This document shows, piece after piece, positions 1-5,380 of a DNA stretch of 5,552 nucleotides (its first letter is position 1; each line of letters starts with the position of its first letter). This DNA is from Candidatus Woesearchaeota archaeon (GTDB taxonomy: Archaea > Nanobdellota > Nanobdellia > Woesearchaeales > UBA10216): contig DUGG01000081.1 in NCBI GenBank assembly GCA_013331515.1, positions 1,443-6,994 on the forward strand, written 5' to 3'. The position numbers were made by a program, and so were the translations under genes. Under the pieces are notes generated by a model. It did no database searches. It had not been told where the DNA came from and saw only the letters and a program-made list of their open reading frames with translations.

Positions 1-1
1 A

Positions 2-169
2 ATCAAAAGCTTCCGGAAGGAGGCCGGCATCGGCGCCGTCCTGAACACCTCTTTCAACCTCCACGGCTTCCCGATAGTTTACACTCCGGAAGATGCCTAC
101 TACGTCTTTGAGAATTCAGGGTTGGAGCACCTCCAGCTCAACGATTTTCTCGTTTCAAAGAAAAAGTAG
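2..169 (+). CDS. Carbamoyltransferase (NodU/CmcH family), C-terminal end only
   Basis: This is the last 55 codons of a gene that starts before the window; the frame is open from base 2 and ends at TAG (167-169). The segment GAVLNTSFNLHGFPIVYTPE, followed by DA and SGLEHLQLNDFLV, matches the conserved C-terminal core of NodU/CmcH O-carbamoyltransferases, which normally reads LNTSFNxHGEPIVxTPEDA...SGLDxLxxGDxLV. The usual Glu after HG is Phe here. These enzymes transfer a carbamoyl group from carbamoyl phosphate to hydroxyls of sugars, antibiotics or Nod factors. Beside a glycan cluster, sugar O-carbamoylation is the natural guess, though the substrate cannot be read from this fragment. The gene converges with the minus-strand cluster and its last 32 bp overlap the 3' end of the flippase-like frame. 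Family assignment is good; the specific role is inferred. Confidence 0.88.
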   Translation: MKSFRKEAGIGAVLNTSFNLHGFPIVYTPEDAYYVFENSGLEHLQLNDFLVSKKK

Positions 170-458
170 CGGCAACAGAAACAGCTAGCGCCAGTATGTT
201 GCTTATTATCATTATGACTATGTAGCCGCCAAGTATCGGCGCTGCAGCATAGCCTGCTTTTTCGAACAGCAGGACCGCTGCTGTTTCCCTTGCGCCAAGC
301 CCGCCTATTGTTACAGGTATTATGGACACGATTATTGATGCCGAGTTTACCAGCAGTATCGTTGTCAAAGGCGCCTTTACCCCTACAGACAGCAGCCCGA
401 GCCATATCATGGCTGCTGAAACATACACTGACAGCAGCGCCAGCCCATAGTTGCACAA
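138..458 (-). CDS. Flippase-like UPF0104/LPG_synthase_TM protein, C-terminal part, severed by an in-frame TAG
   Basis: This is the distal third of the membrane protein whose first part lies at 483-1061. It is in the same frame and continues directly after the amber codon at 483-485. The first possible restart is TTG at 458-456; counting from the ATG at 1061 this is codon 202. The stop is TGA at 138-140. It shows three hydrophobic segments (about residues 205-228, 231-252 and 270-300 of the joined protein). It also has PVTIGGLGARE (249-259), the family's P...GGxGxRE signature in the last membrane region, and it ends in a basic tail. No convincing ribosome binding site precedes the TTG, although a G5 run lies about 15 nt upstream. 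It may be an untranslated relic, a separately made half protein, or the end of a readthrough product. Residue count of the joined frame (307 codons) is normal for the family, so nothing but the stop seems wrong. Confidence 0.7.
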   Translation of the reverse strand: MCNYGLALLSVYVSAAMIWLGLLSVGVKAPLTTILLVNSASIIVSIIPVTIGGLGARETAAVLLFEKAGYAAAPILGGYIVIMIISNILALAVSVAATFSLKRENR

Positions 459-482
459 GACCAGGAGTTTTTTCCCCCTGAA

Positions 483-485
483 CTA
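483..485 (-). other. In-frame amber codon inside the flippase-like gene
   Basis: On the minus strand the codons read GGC TAG TTC AGG GGG AAA AAA, giving F-G-stop-F-R-G-K-K. Both sides are in one frame (483 and 456 differ by 27), so no frameshift is needed to explain the break. The position is a basic loop just before a membrane segment, where the family has variable residues. One C-to-T change from CAG (Gln) would create it. TAG also ends the neighbouring carbamoyltransferase and GT4 genes, so it is an ordinary stop here, which argues against routine pyrrolysine coding. Confidence 0.85.
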
Positions 486-1061
486 GCCAAAAAAGTAGCT
501 TGCGAATCCCGCAAATTTGCTTTCATACTTCATGAGGACAAATTTTCTTACCAGCAGCCTTGCCTGTGGCAGGGCAACCAGCCCGACTGCCGTTATGAGC
601 CCCGTCGTTGCCGCCACCGTTACCTTGATTGCAGTTGCAGTATCGAGGTACATGAGCAGTCCTGCTGCCGCTATTGCAGTGAGCGTGCTTATCGTCACCA
701 GCTTGTCAAGGATGCTCGCTGCCGTTGCGGCTCCAAGCGGCACCCCCTCATTTTTCAGGAAGTAGATGGCCGAGAACTCCCCAATTTTGCCTGGCGCGAA
801 CATCCCTGCCGCCCAGCTTAGCATGCTTATCTTCAACAGTTTTGCAATGCTTATTGTCCTGGCGGCAGAGGTTAAAAGGCGGTAGTTGACGGCCTTGATT
901 GCGAATGACAGGAGGAATACAAGCACAATAAGCGGCGCATACCTCATGTCAGCCGACTTCAAGGCTTCCAAGACGGCATTCAGCGTTATCCTGCTTATTA
1001 TATACCACAAAAGGAGCCCACTTGCTGCAATCTTGAGCGCTGTCTGGAGCTGCTTGTTCAT
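483..1061 (-). CDS. Flippase-like UPF0104/LPG_synthase_TM integral membrane protein, N-terminal part (192 aa, ends at TAG)
   Basis: The start is ATG at 1061 with GAGGT about 5 nt upstream, overlapping the stop of the GT4 gene; a longer frame reaching 1286 would run through that gene and is rejected. Membrane segments are visible at about 7-22, 41-62, 75-90, 112-135 and 143-170. FAPGKIGEFSAIYFLKNEG (88-106) and ILDK (117-120) match the family's PGRxGE...L...ErxxD core. Homologues (TIGR00374, Pfam LPG_synthase_TM) are about 300 aa and include the C-terminal domain of Haloferax AglD, bacterial MprF-type proteins and many archaeal glycosylation-cluster proteins. Roles range from lipid-linked sugar handling and flipping to aminoacyl-lipid synthesis. 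The frame stops at residue 192 in a polar loop (SYFFG then TAG). The remaining membrane region lies in the same frame downstream. As the last gene of a glycan cluster, a part in lipid-linked sugar transfer or translocation is inferred. Confidence 0.82.
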   Translation of the reverse strand: MNKQLQTALKIAASGLLLWYIISRITLNAVLEALKSADMRYAPLIVLVFLLSFAIKAVNYRLLTSAARTISIAKLLKISMLSWAAGMFAPGKIGEFSAIYFLKNEGVPLGAATAASILDKLVTISTLTAIAAAGLLMYLDTATAIKVTVAATTGLITAVGLVALPQARLLVRKFVLMKYESKFAGFASYFFG

Positions 1062-1063
1062 TT

Positions 1064-2167
1064 CTACCTCAGCTTCACCAGCTCGCTGTTGAGCTTCCTT
1101 GCAAGTTTCTCCCATGAATACTGCTGGACGATGTGCTTGTAGCTTGGCTTCTTCTTCGAGGTGATTGCCGAGATTATATTCTGTGCGATATCGCTGGCGT
1201 TGCCGGGCTGGGCGAGGCATTCGGGATATTTGCTGAGCACTTCCCTCACGTCCCCAACTGCAGTTGCGACCACCGGGACGCCACATGCCATGTATTCGAG
1301 CAGCTTGTAGGGGAATGCATATTTCGTTGTGTCGTTTTCGGGCTGCGGCACTGCCGCAACGTTGCCGCAGTTTATCCCCGTGACCACATCGTTTCTTCTT
1401 GGCAGCTCCTTGTAGACTATTCCTGGCTGGCTTATGTTTATTTCCTTGTCAACCTGCCCGCTGAGCAGCAGCATTGCATCAGGATGCTTCTGCCTTACCT
1501 GCGTGAACGCCTCAATCAGGGTGTTGGCGCCTCTTTCCCGTGATATGTGGCCGGTGTAAACTATGATTGGCACTCTTTCCGGCAGGCCAAGCTTTTTCCT
1601 GCACCTTTCCCTGTTGAGTGGCCTGAAAAGTTTAGTGCCTGCCCCGTTCTGTATGGTAATTGTCGGCTTGTTTGCCCTTTGCCCTGCAATCTTCTGCTTC
1701 AGGGATTCGCTGACGCATATGGCAAGGTCGCAGCTTCTTATGACGTGGTTGTTGATTGAGTTTGGGAGGTGGCCTCTTTTGAGGAATGGAATGTTGGTGA
1801 AGTTGTAAGTTTCGTAGTTGTCCCTCAGGTCATACACCATTTTCCTTCCGCTTGCCTTCGCTGCCAGGTGCGCTATGTAGCCGAGGAGCGGATGGGTGGC
1901 TCCTACTATGACATCGTTTTCCGCGGCCATCCTTCTGGCTGTCGCGACTAATTTTGGTATTCCCTGGACGGTGAACGGATGTATCTCAACGTCCATCCCG
2001 TTGAGCTTCGTTGTGATTCTTTCTTTCTTCACCTGGTCCGCGCACAGAACGGTCACAGTCTGCCCGAGCTTGTTTATTTCAGAAAAGAGCCGCACTTCCC
2101 TGCCAAAGTTCTCCGTTATCATGTCGCGGTTTGTGGAGAACCGCTTCATCAGGAGCAGTATCTTCAT
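1064..2167 (-). CDS. GT4-family glycosyltransferase (GT-B fold)
   Basis: A soluble 367-residue retaining glycosyltransferase that would move a sugar from a nucleotide sugar to a lipid- or glycan-linked acceptor on the cytoplasmic face. The N-terminal Rossmann domain starts MKILLLMKRFS and includes a GREVRLFSEINKLG helix. The hinge region has LAICVSESLKQKI (148-160) and the loop IQNGAGTKLFRP (172-183). The nucleotide-sugar domain has IVYTGHISRERGANTLIEAF (202-221) and KYAFPYKLLEYMACGVPVV (282-300), with the expected E291. The first Glu of the classical E-x7-E pair is Tyr283; the P-Y-K-L-L-E form is seen in one GT4 subgroup. Length is normal. The start has no Shine-Dalgarno motif, but a TATA box lies 24-31 nt upstream, so it may be expressed from its own leaderless transcript. 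The stop TAG is 2 bp before the next start, with a backup TGA two codons on. Donor and acceptor cannot be told from sequence. Confidence 0.9.
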   Translation of the reverse strand: MKILLLMKRFSTNRDMITENFGREVRLFSEINKLGQTVTVLCADQVKKERITTKLNGMDVEIHPFTVQGIPKLVATARRMAAENDVIVGATHPLLGYIAHLAAKASGRKMVYDLRDNYETYNFTNIPFLKRGHLPNSINNHVIRSCDLAICVSESLKQKIAGQRANKPTITIQNGAGTKLFRPLNRERCRKKLGLPERVPIIVYTGHISRERGANTLIEAFTQVRQKHPDAMLLLSGQVDKEINISQPGIVYKELPRRNDVVTGINCGNVAAVPQPENDTTKYAFPYKLLEYMACGVPVVATAVGDVREVLSKYPECLAQPGNASDIAQNIISAITSKKKPSYKHIVQQYSWEKLARKLNSELVKLR

Positions 2168-2179
2168 GCCGCGGTGTTG

Positions 2180-2461
2180 TTAGATGGCCTTATTTAAATG
2201 TTGATGTTTCCTGCCGTAGTGGTGTTTCATAGCCGCCAGCACGAGGTTGAATGTTATCCCGGTCACGTTGGCGGATATTATTGAGACTGATTTCTGGCTT
2301 ATGCCGTAAGCGAGCCACATTGAGAATCCGGTCAGCAGGAGGATATTCATCCCATATGAGATGTCTTTCAGGTGCTTGGTCCTGTAGCCCTTTATGATTT
2401 GAGGCACGAACCCTGCCGATGTTACCGTCCCGGCAACAATGCCCCAAAGCTCCCAGTTCAT
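2180..2461 (-). CDS. SemiSWEET / PQ-loop sugar transporter
   Basis: A 93-residue, three-helix membrane protein, the size of a bacterial or archaeal SemiSWEET (MtN3/saliva family, half of a eukaryotic SWEET). SWEET halves dimerise to form a sugar uniporter. Helix 1 carries SAGFVPQIIKGYRTK (15-29) with the P20-Q21 pair, followed by LKDISYG (31-37). Helix 2 has GFSMWLAYG with W49, and helix 3 has SIISANVTG with N65. These match, from memory of the family, the Trp and Asn that line the sugar pocket. The tail is short and basic (KHHYGRKHQHLNKAI). The start at 2461 gives the expected short N-terminus. No clear Shine-Dalgarno is present; a 12-base A run (minus strand) and GGGCTGG lie in the 22-bp gap from rfbG. 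Substrate is unknown: glucose import feeding CDP-glucose synthesis, or a role in moving glycan intermediates, are both guesses. Confidence 0.9.
   Translation of the reverse strand: MNWELWGIVAGTVTSAGFVPQIIKGYRTKHLKDISYGMNILLLTGFSMWLAYGISQKSVSIISANVTGITFNLVLAAMKHHYGRKHQHLNKAI
2191..2199 (-). promoter_or_regulatory. Probable internal TATA box for the GT4 gene
   Basis: The minus strand reads ATTTAAATA within the last codons of the SemiSWEET gene (H-L-N-K), an AT island in otherwise mixed sequence. Its centre is 27-28 nt before the A of the GT4 ATG (2167), so initiation at the usual spacing would begin at or next to the start codon. This fits a leaderless transcript, and the gene has no Shine-Dalgarno. 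It is predicted only from position and motif; the codons alone could account for the sequence. Confidence 0.45.
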
Positions 2462-2483
2462 TTTGCCAGCCCGTTTTTTTTTT

Positions 2484-3464
2484 TTAACTACTCACTATGG
2501 GTTTCATACGATATTTCCTGTACCAGTCTATCGTTTCCTTCAGCCCGTCATCAAGTCCGTATTTCGGCTTCCATTCGAGGATTCGTTTTGCCTTGCTCCA
2601 GTCAAGGTATTGCGCCTGAAGCTCGTTTTTCGCCTGGCCGAGTATGTTTGGCTCAAGTTTCTTTCCTGTAGCAATGATTATCTTTTTTGTCAGTTCCAGC
2701 ACGCTTATCGGCTGCTCTGTGCCGAAGTTGAACGCCTCTCCGGCAACCTCTTTCCGGTCGAGTTGTTCGGCCAGCGTGATATATGCGGCAACTGCGTCTA
2801 GGACGTATATGTAGTCGCGAACAGGCGTCCCGTCGCTGCGTATGACTGGCCGCTCATCGTTGAGCACTGATTTTATCGTCCCTGGTATTATCCTGCTGAA
2901 GTTCAGGTCCCCACCGCCGTAAATATTGCCACAGCGTGTTACCGCAATTTTCAGCCCATACGTTCTGGCATAAGTTCGCGCCAGCAGGTCTGTGCAGCTT
3001 TTGGAAGCCTCGTATGGAGTCAGCCCATTAAGTGCAAAGTCTTCCTTGTATGGCAGTTCCCTGTGCTCGCCATACGCCTTGTCGCTTGATGCAACGATTG
3101 TCCTTGCCACGCTCAGTTGCCTGCACGCCTCCAGCACGTTCCAAGTCCCTTTTATGTTTGCCTCAAATGTTGGCATCGGGCTCTTGTTTGCCAACCCGAC
3201 TATTGCCTGCGCCGCAAGGTGGAAGACAACCTCTGCTTCAAACTCGTTCATCGCCCTTTCAACCGTGCGGTAATCCTCTATCGTCCCTGCAACGGCATTG
3301 ATTTTGTCCGTCAGCCCAAGCAGCTGGAGGCTGGAGTTTGCAACCGCATCTCTTATGATGCACGTCACCTTCGCCCCTCTCTTTACGAGGTCGTTGACAA
3401 GCCAGCTTCCCAGGAAGCCGTTGCCGCCGGTCACGAGCACGTTTTTGCCTTTCCAGTTGAGCAT
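2484..3464 (-). CDS. rfbG: CDP-glucose 4,6-dehydratase
   Basis: A 326-residue extended short-chain dehydrogenase/reductase that turns CDP-glucose into CDP-4-keto-6-deoxyglucose with bound NAD+, in the cytoplasm. NAD-binding TGGNGFLGSWL is at 12-22. Catalytic residues are S127-D128-K129 (SSDKAYGE) and Y151-x3-K155 (PYEASK). The stretch TRCGNIYGGGDLNFSRIIPG, then RSDGTPVRDYIYV and GEAFNFG, is characteristic of RfbG rather than of dTDP-glucose dehydratase (RfbB) or UDP-glucose epimerase. ATG at 3464 is chosen because GGAGGTGA lies 4 nt upstream and the NAD motif then falls at the normal depth; the frame extends further but overlaps rfbF. The upstream gene's stop TGA lies inside this ribosome binding site, so translation is probably coupled. 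Its partner rfbF directly precedes it. No later step (E1/RfbH, reductases) is in the window, so the final sugar is unknown. Confidence 0.93.
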   Translation of the reverse strand: MLNWKGKNVLVTGGNGFLGSWLVNDLVKRGAKVTCIIRDAVANSSLQLLGLTDKINAVAGTIEDYRTVERAMNEFEAEVVFHLAAQAIVGLANKSPMPTFEANIKGTWNVLEACRQLSVARTIVASSDKAYGEHRELPYKEDFALNGLTPYEASKSCTDLLARTYARTYGLKIAVTRCGNIYGGGDLNFSRIIPGTIKSVLNDERPVIRSDGTPVRDYIYVLDAVAAYITLAEQLDRKEVAGEAFNFGTEQPISVLELTKKIIIATGKKLEPNILGQAKNELQAQYLDWSKAKRILEWKPKYGLDDGLKETIDWYRKYRMKPIVSS

Positions 3465-3472
3465 TTTTTCAC
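3465..3472 (-). promoter_or_regulatory. Strong Shine-Dalgarno of rfbG, overlapping the rfbF stop
   Basis: The minus strand reads GGAGGTGA followed by four A residues and ATG. The last two rfbF codons are read from the same bases (TGG AGG TGA), so ribosomes ending rfbF finish on the rfbG binding site. This fixes the rfbG start at 3464 and keeps the two enzymes coupled. Confidence 0.75.
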
Positions 3473-4233
3473 CTCCATACCTTCCACGGTGCGCCCTTTT
3501 CCCACAACTCGTTGAATGTTTGGTAGTCCTTGAATGTGTCCATGCACTGCCAGAAGCCGTCAAATTTGTAAGCCGCTATTTCCTTCTTGGCGGCGAGCGT
3601 CTCAAATGGCTTCTTCTCAAGCACGTCATTGTCGCTTATGTGGCTGAATATTTCCCTTTTGAACACGAAGAACCCCCCGTTTATCCAGTGGTCAAGCTTT
3701 GGCTTTTCCCTGAAGCTTGTTACTGCGCTGTCGTCTATTTCCACTATGCCGAACTGTGAGTATGGTCTTAGGCAGGTTATTGTTGCAATCCTGCCTTTTT
3801 TCCTGTGGCAGTCAAGCAGTTCGTTGATATTGATGCCGGCCAGCCCATCCCCGTATGTTGCAAAGAAGTCTTCACCTGCTGGTATGTATTTCTCGATTTT
3901 TTTCAGCCTTCCGCCGGTGTTCGTATCAAGCCCAGTATCAGCGAATGTTATGTTCCAGTCTTCCTCCTCGCTTGTGTGCATCACTCTTTTCCTGTCCTTC
4001 ATGCTCATCGTGAAGTCAGCAGACCTCCATTCCTCTTCCAGGAAGTACTTTTTTATCATGTCTCCTTTGTACCCCAGGCACAGCACGAAGTCCTTGTAGC
4101 CGTAGTGCGAGTAGAGCTTCATTATGTGCCAGAGTATTGGCTTGTTCCCGATTGGTGCAAGCGGCTTTGGTATCTCTTCAGGGTACTCCCTGAACCGCGT
4201 TCCCTTTCCGCCGCAGAGGATGACGATTTTCAT
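3469..4233 (-). CDS. rfbF: Glucose-1-phosphate cytidylyltransferase
   Basis: A 254-residue nucleotidyltransferase making CDP-glucose from CTP and glucose-1-phosphate. The length is within a few residues of characterised RfbF proteins. The start motif MKIVILCGGKGTRFREYPEE is the nucleotide-binding G-G-x-G-T-R signature, with K23 in IPKPLAPIGNKPILWHIMK. D99-T100-G101...TGGRLKKI (106-113), TYGDGLA with metal-binding D129 (126-132), INGGFFVF and GFWQCMDTFKDYQTFNELWE near the end are hallmarks of RfbF; the CMDT/PMDT plus APWK ending separates it from UDP- and dTDP-glucose pyrophosphorylases. The ATG overlaps the preceding GT2 stop codon by 4 bp (ATGA), implying translational coupling, and no independent ribosome binding site is seen. 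It is followed after 4 bp by rfbG, the usual pair. This is one of the most secure calls in the window. Confidence 0.95.
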   Translation of the reverse strand: MKIVILCGGKGTRFREYPEEIPKPLAPIGNKPILWHIMKLYSHYGYKDFVLCLGYKGDMIKKYFLEEEWRSADFTMSMKDRKRVMHTSEEEDWNITFADTGLDTNTGGRLKKIEKYIPAGEDFFATYGDGLAGININELLDCHRKKGRIATITCLRPYSQFGIVEIDDSAVTSFREKPKLDHWINGGFFVFKREIFSHISDNDVLEKKPFETLAAKKEIAAYKFDGFWQCMDTFKDYQTFNELWEKGAPWKVWR

Positions 4234-5120
4234 CGTTTCATCATGTCCGCCAGAAACCCGAAAGTTATTACCTGCACGCCTATGCTCATCAGCAGCACGC
4301 TCAGTATGATGCTGGGTATGTGGCCGACTATGCCTGTTGTGAAGTAGAAGTAAAGGAGCCGGAGCCCCAGGATGAAGCCGGCCGCGAACATCGCAGCCCC
4401 GGTGAGGCCGAAGAATTTCAGCGGCTCATAGTCCCTCATTATCCTGAGTATATTTATCCACGCCTTTATCGCGTATTCAAGCGGGTTCCTTATCAGGCGG
4501 CTTTTGCCTTTCCTTTCGGCGAAATAAACCGGCACTTCGGCAATCCTGAACTTGTTCTTCACCACCCTGATTACCTGCTCCTGCGTGTAGGTGTGGCTTG
4601 ATATTATCGGGACCTTTTCAGCGACTTCCCGCGTGAATGCCCTGAATCCTGATTGCGGGTCTGAAATCCTTGTCCGGGTTATCTGCGATATGACCTTTGC
4701 AAATGCCTTGTTGCCGAGTTTCTTCACGAGCGGCATCCGTTCAATGTGTCCCTTGAACCTTGAGCCCAGGACAAAGTCATTCCCTTCCTCTATTCTCTTC
4801 AGGAGTGATGGAATTTCTTCTGCCTTGTACTGGCCGTCGGCGTCTATGTGCACCATCGCATCAGCCTGGGGCTTCATCTTGAGGAATTGGTCCACTTCTG
4901 TCCTGAACGTTTCTGCAAGCCCGTAATTCTTCGGGTGCGAGTGAACGGCAGCGCCCTCGTTTTTGGCTGCCTCTGCCGTCCTGTCCGTTGAGCCGTCATC
5001 AACGACAAGCACGCGGTAGCTGTAGTTCCTGTGCTTGCCAAGCACAAGCTTTATGTTCCGTATCACCGCCGCTATCGTTGCCTCCTCGTTGTATGCGGGT
5101 ATGCTGACCACGACGTTCAT
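4230..5120 (-). CDS. DPM1-like GT2 polyprenyl-phosphate glycosyltransferase with two C-terminal membrane helices
   Basis: A 296-residue inverting glycosyltransferase. Family knowledge suggests it loads a sugar onto a polyprenyl (dolichyl) phosphate at the cytoplasmic face. The GT-A domain shows SIPAYNEE (6-13), VVDDGSTDRT (39-48), the metal-binding DAD at 93-95 in HIDADGQY, GSRFKG, ISDPQSGFRAFTRE and EVPVYFAERKGKSRL. Two hydrophobic helices follow near 240-262 and 268-290, then a short tail. The layout resembles DPMS-like GT2 proteins of archaeal glycosylation clusters and AglD's N-terminal half, though AglD is fused to a flippase-like domain while here that domain is a separate gene at the end of the cluster. 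The start gives the family N-terminus; a TATA box centred 30 nt upstream and no Shine-Dalgarno suggest a nearly leaderless mRNA. It is the first gene of the cluster. The donor could be a UDP, GDP or CDP sugar; this is not decidable here. Confidence 0.92.
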   Translation of the reverse strand: MNVVVSIPAYNEEATIAAVIRNIKLVLGKHRNYSYRVLVVDDGSTDRTAEAAKNEGAAVHSHPKNYGLAETFRTEVDQFLKMKPQADAMVHIDADGQYKAEEIPSLLKRIEEGNDFVLGSRFKGHIERMPLVKKLGNKAFAKVISQITRTRISDPQSGFRAFTREVAEKVPIISSHTYTQEQVIRVVKNKFRIAEVPVYFAERKGKSRLIRNPLEYAIKAWINILRIMRDYEPLKFFGLTGAAMFAAGFILGLRLLYFYFTTGIVGHIPSIILSVLLMSIGVQVITFGFLADMMKR

Positions 5121-5144
5121 TTCGGTTCAGAGGCTTCTTGCTGG

Positions 5145-5154
5145 CTTTAAATAT
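5145..5154 (-). promoter_or_regulatory. TATA box for the six-gene glycan cluster
   Basis: The minus strand reads ATATTTAAAG, a close match to the archaeal TATA consensus, preceded by the purines AAG where a BRE would lie. Its centre is about 30 nt before the GT2 ATG (5120). Archaeal initiation about 26 nt from the TATA centre would give a leader of only a few nucleotides, which fits the missing Shine-Dalgarno. The core TTTAAA is symmetric, so rightward use cannot be excluded, but no good rightward gene starts at the right distance. Confidence 0.6.
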
Positions 5155-5346
5155 CTTATGCAGGATTTAAGCAGGCTGCAGAAGTGGAGCGCCTGTTTCT
5201 TTGGGCATCTCCGGATAGGTTGGAAGAAATACTCCTTTCGGCGAAAGCTTATAGCCGGTCCTAGGCCCATCAGGAAGTTTCAATTGGCTTGCTGTGGCAA
5301 CATTTTTCTGTATGAGGCGGTTTAGTGCTCGGTGGGCGCAAGAGCC

Positions 5347-5380
5347 CTGCGGGTTGAGCCCAGCAGGGCGAAACCCGCAG
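5347..5380. repeat. Strong inverted repeat / hairpin with tandem G-A mismatches
   Basis: The arms CTGCGGGTT (5347-5355) and AACCCGCAG (5372-5380) are perfect 9-base complements. Between them lie GA, then GCCC (5358-5361), loop AGCA (5362-5365), GGGC (5366-5369), and GA. The only interruption of the 13 Watson-Crick pairs is a symmetric GA/GA pair, which in RNA can form sheared tandem G-A pairs. An alternative 7-base pairing GCCCTGC (5344-5350) with GCAGGGC (5363-5369) overlaps it. No T-run follows on either strand, so it is not an ordinary intrinsic terminator. Confidence 0.7.

Noticed and set aside
483..485. Pyrrolysine coding at the internal TAG
   Set aside because: TAG ends at least two other genes here, and the loop residue lies in a protein type not known to use pyrrolysine; kept only as a minor alternative to mutation or error.
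990..1004. TATATAAT-like stretch inside the flippase-like gene
   Set aside because: No start codon or gene lies at the expected distance downstream on the minus strand; it is explained by W-Y-I-I codons.
1062..1286. N-terminal extension of the flippase-like gene to 1286
   Set aside because: The extension lies wholly inside the GT4 gene in another frame and is Arg- and Gln-rich and non-hydrophobic; ATG at 1061 has a good Shine-Dalgarno and begins a normal family N-terminus.
3465..3563. N-terminal extension of rfbG to 3563
   Set aside because: It overlaps the conserved rfbF C-terminus, and ATG at 3464 has a perfect Shine-Dalgarno and normal NAD-motif position.
3587..4099. Long plus-strand open frames opposite rfbF, rfbG and GT genes
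   Set aside because: These are antisense shadows of clearly recognised genes and show no family motifs.
5151..5264. Plus-strand frame containing VERLFLWASPDRLEEILLSA, which looks somewhat protein-like
   Set aside because: Only about 37 codons, no ATG start, no known motif. It might be a gene relic but cannot be supported.
5127..5270. Minus-strand 47-residue open frame beginning MGLGPAISFRRKEY
   Set aside because: It runs straight through the TATA box of the glycan cluster, has no Shine-Dalgarno and no recognisable domain.
5158..5325. Plus-strand 55-codon open frame beginning MQDLSRLQKWSACFFGH, with a TATA-like motif just before it
   Set aside because: No family resemblance, Cys- and Arg-rich like random translation, no ribosome binding site, and the TATA motif is only a few bases before the ATG, too close to serve it.
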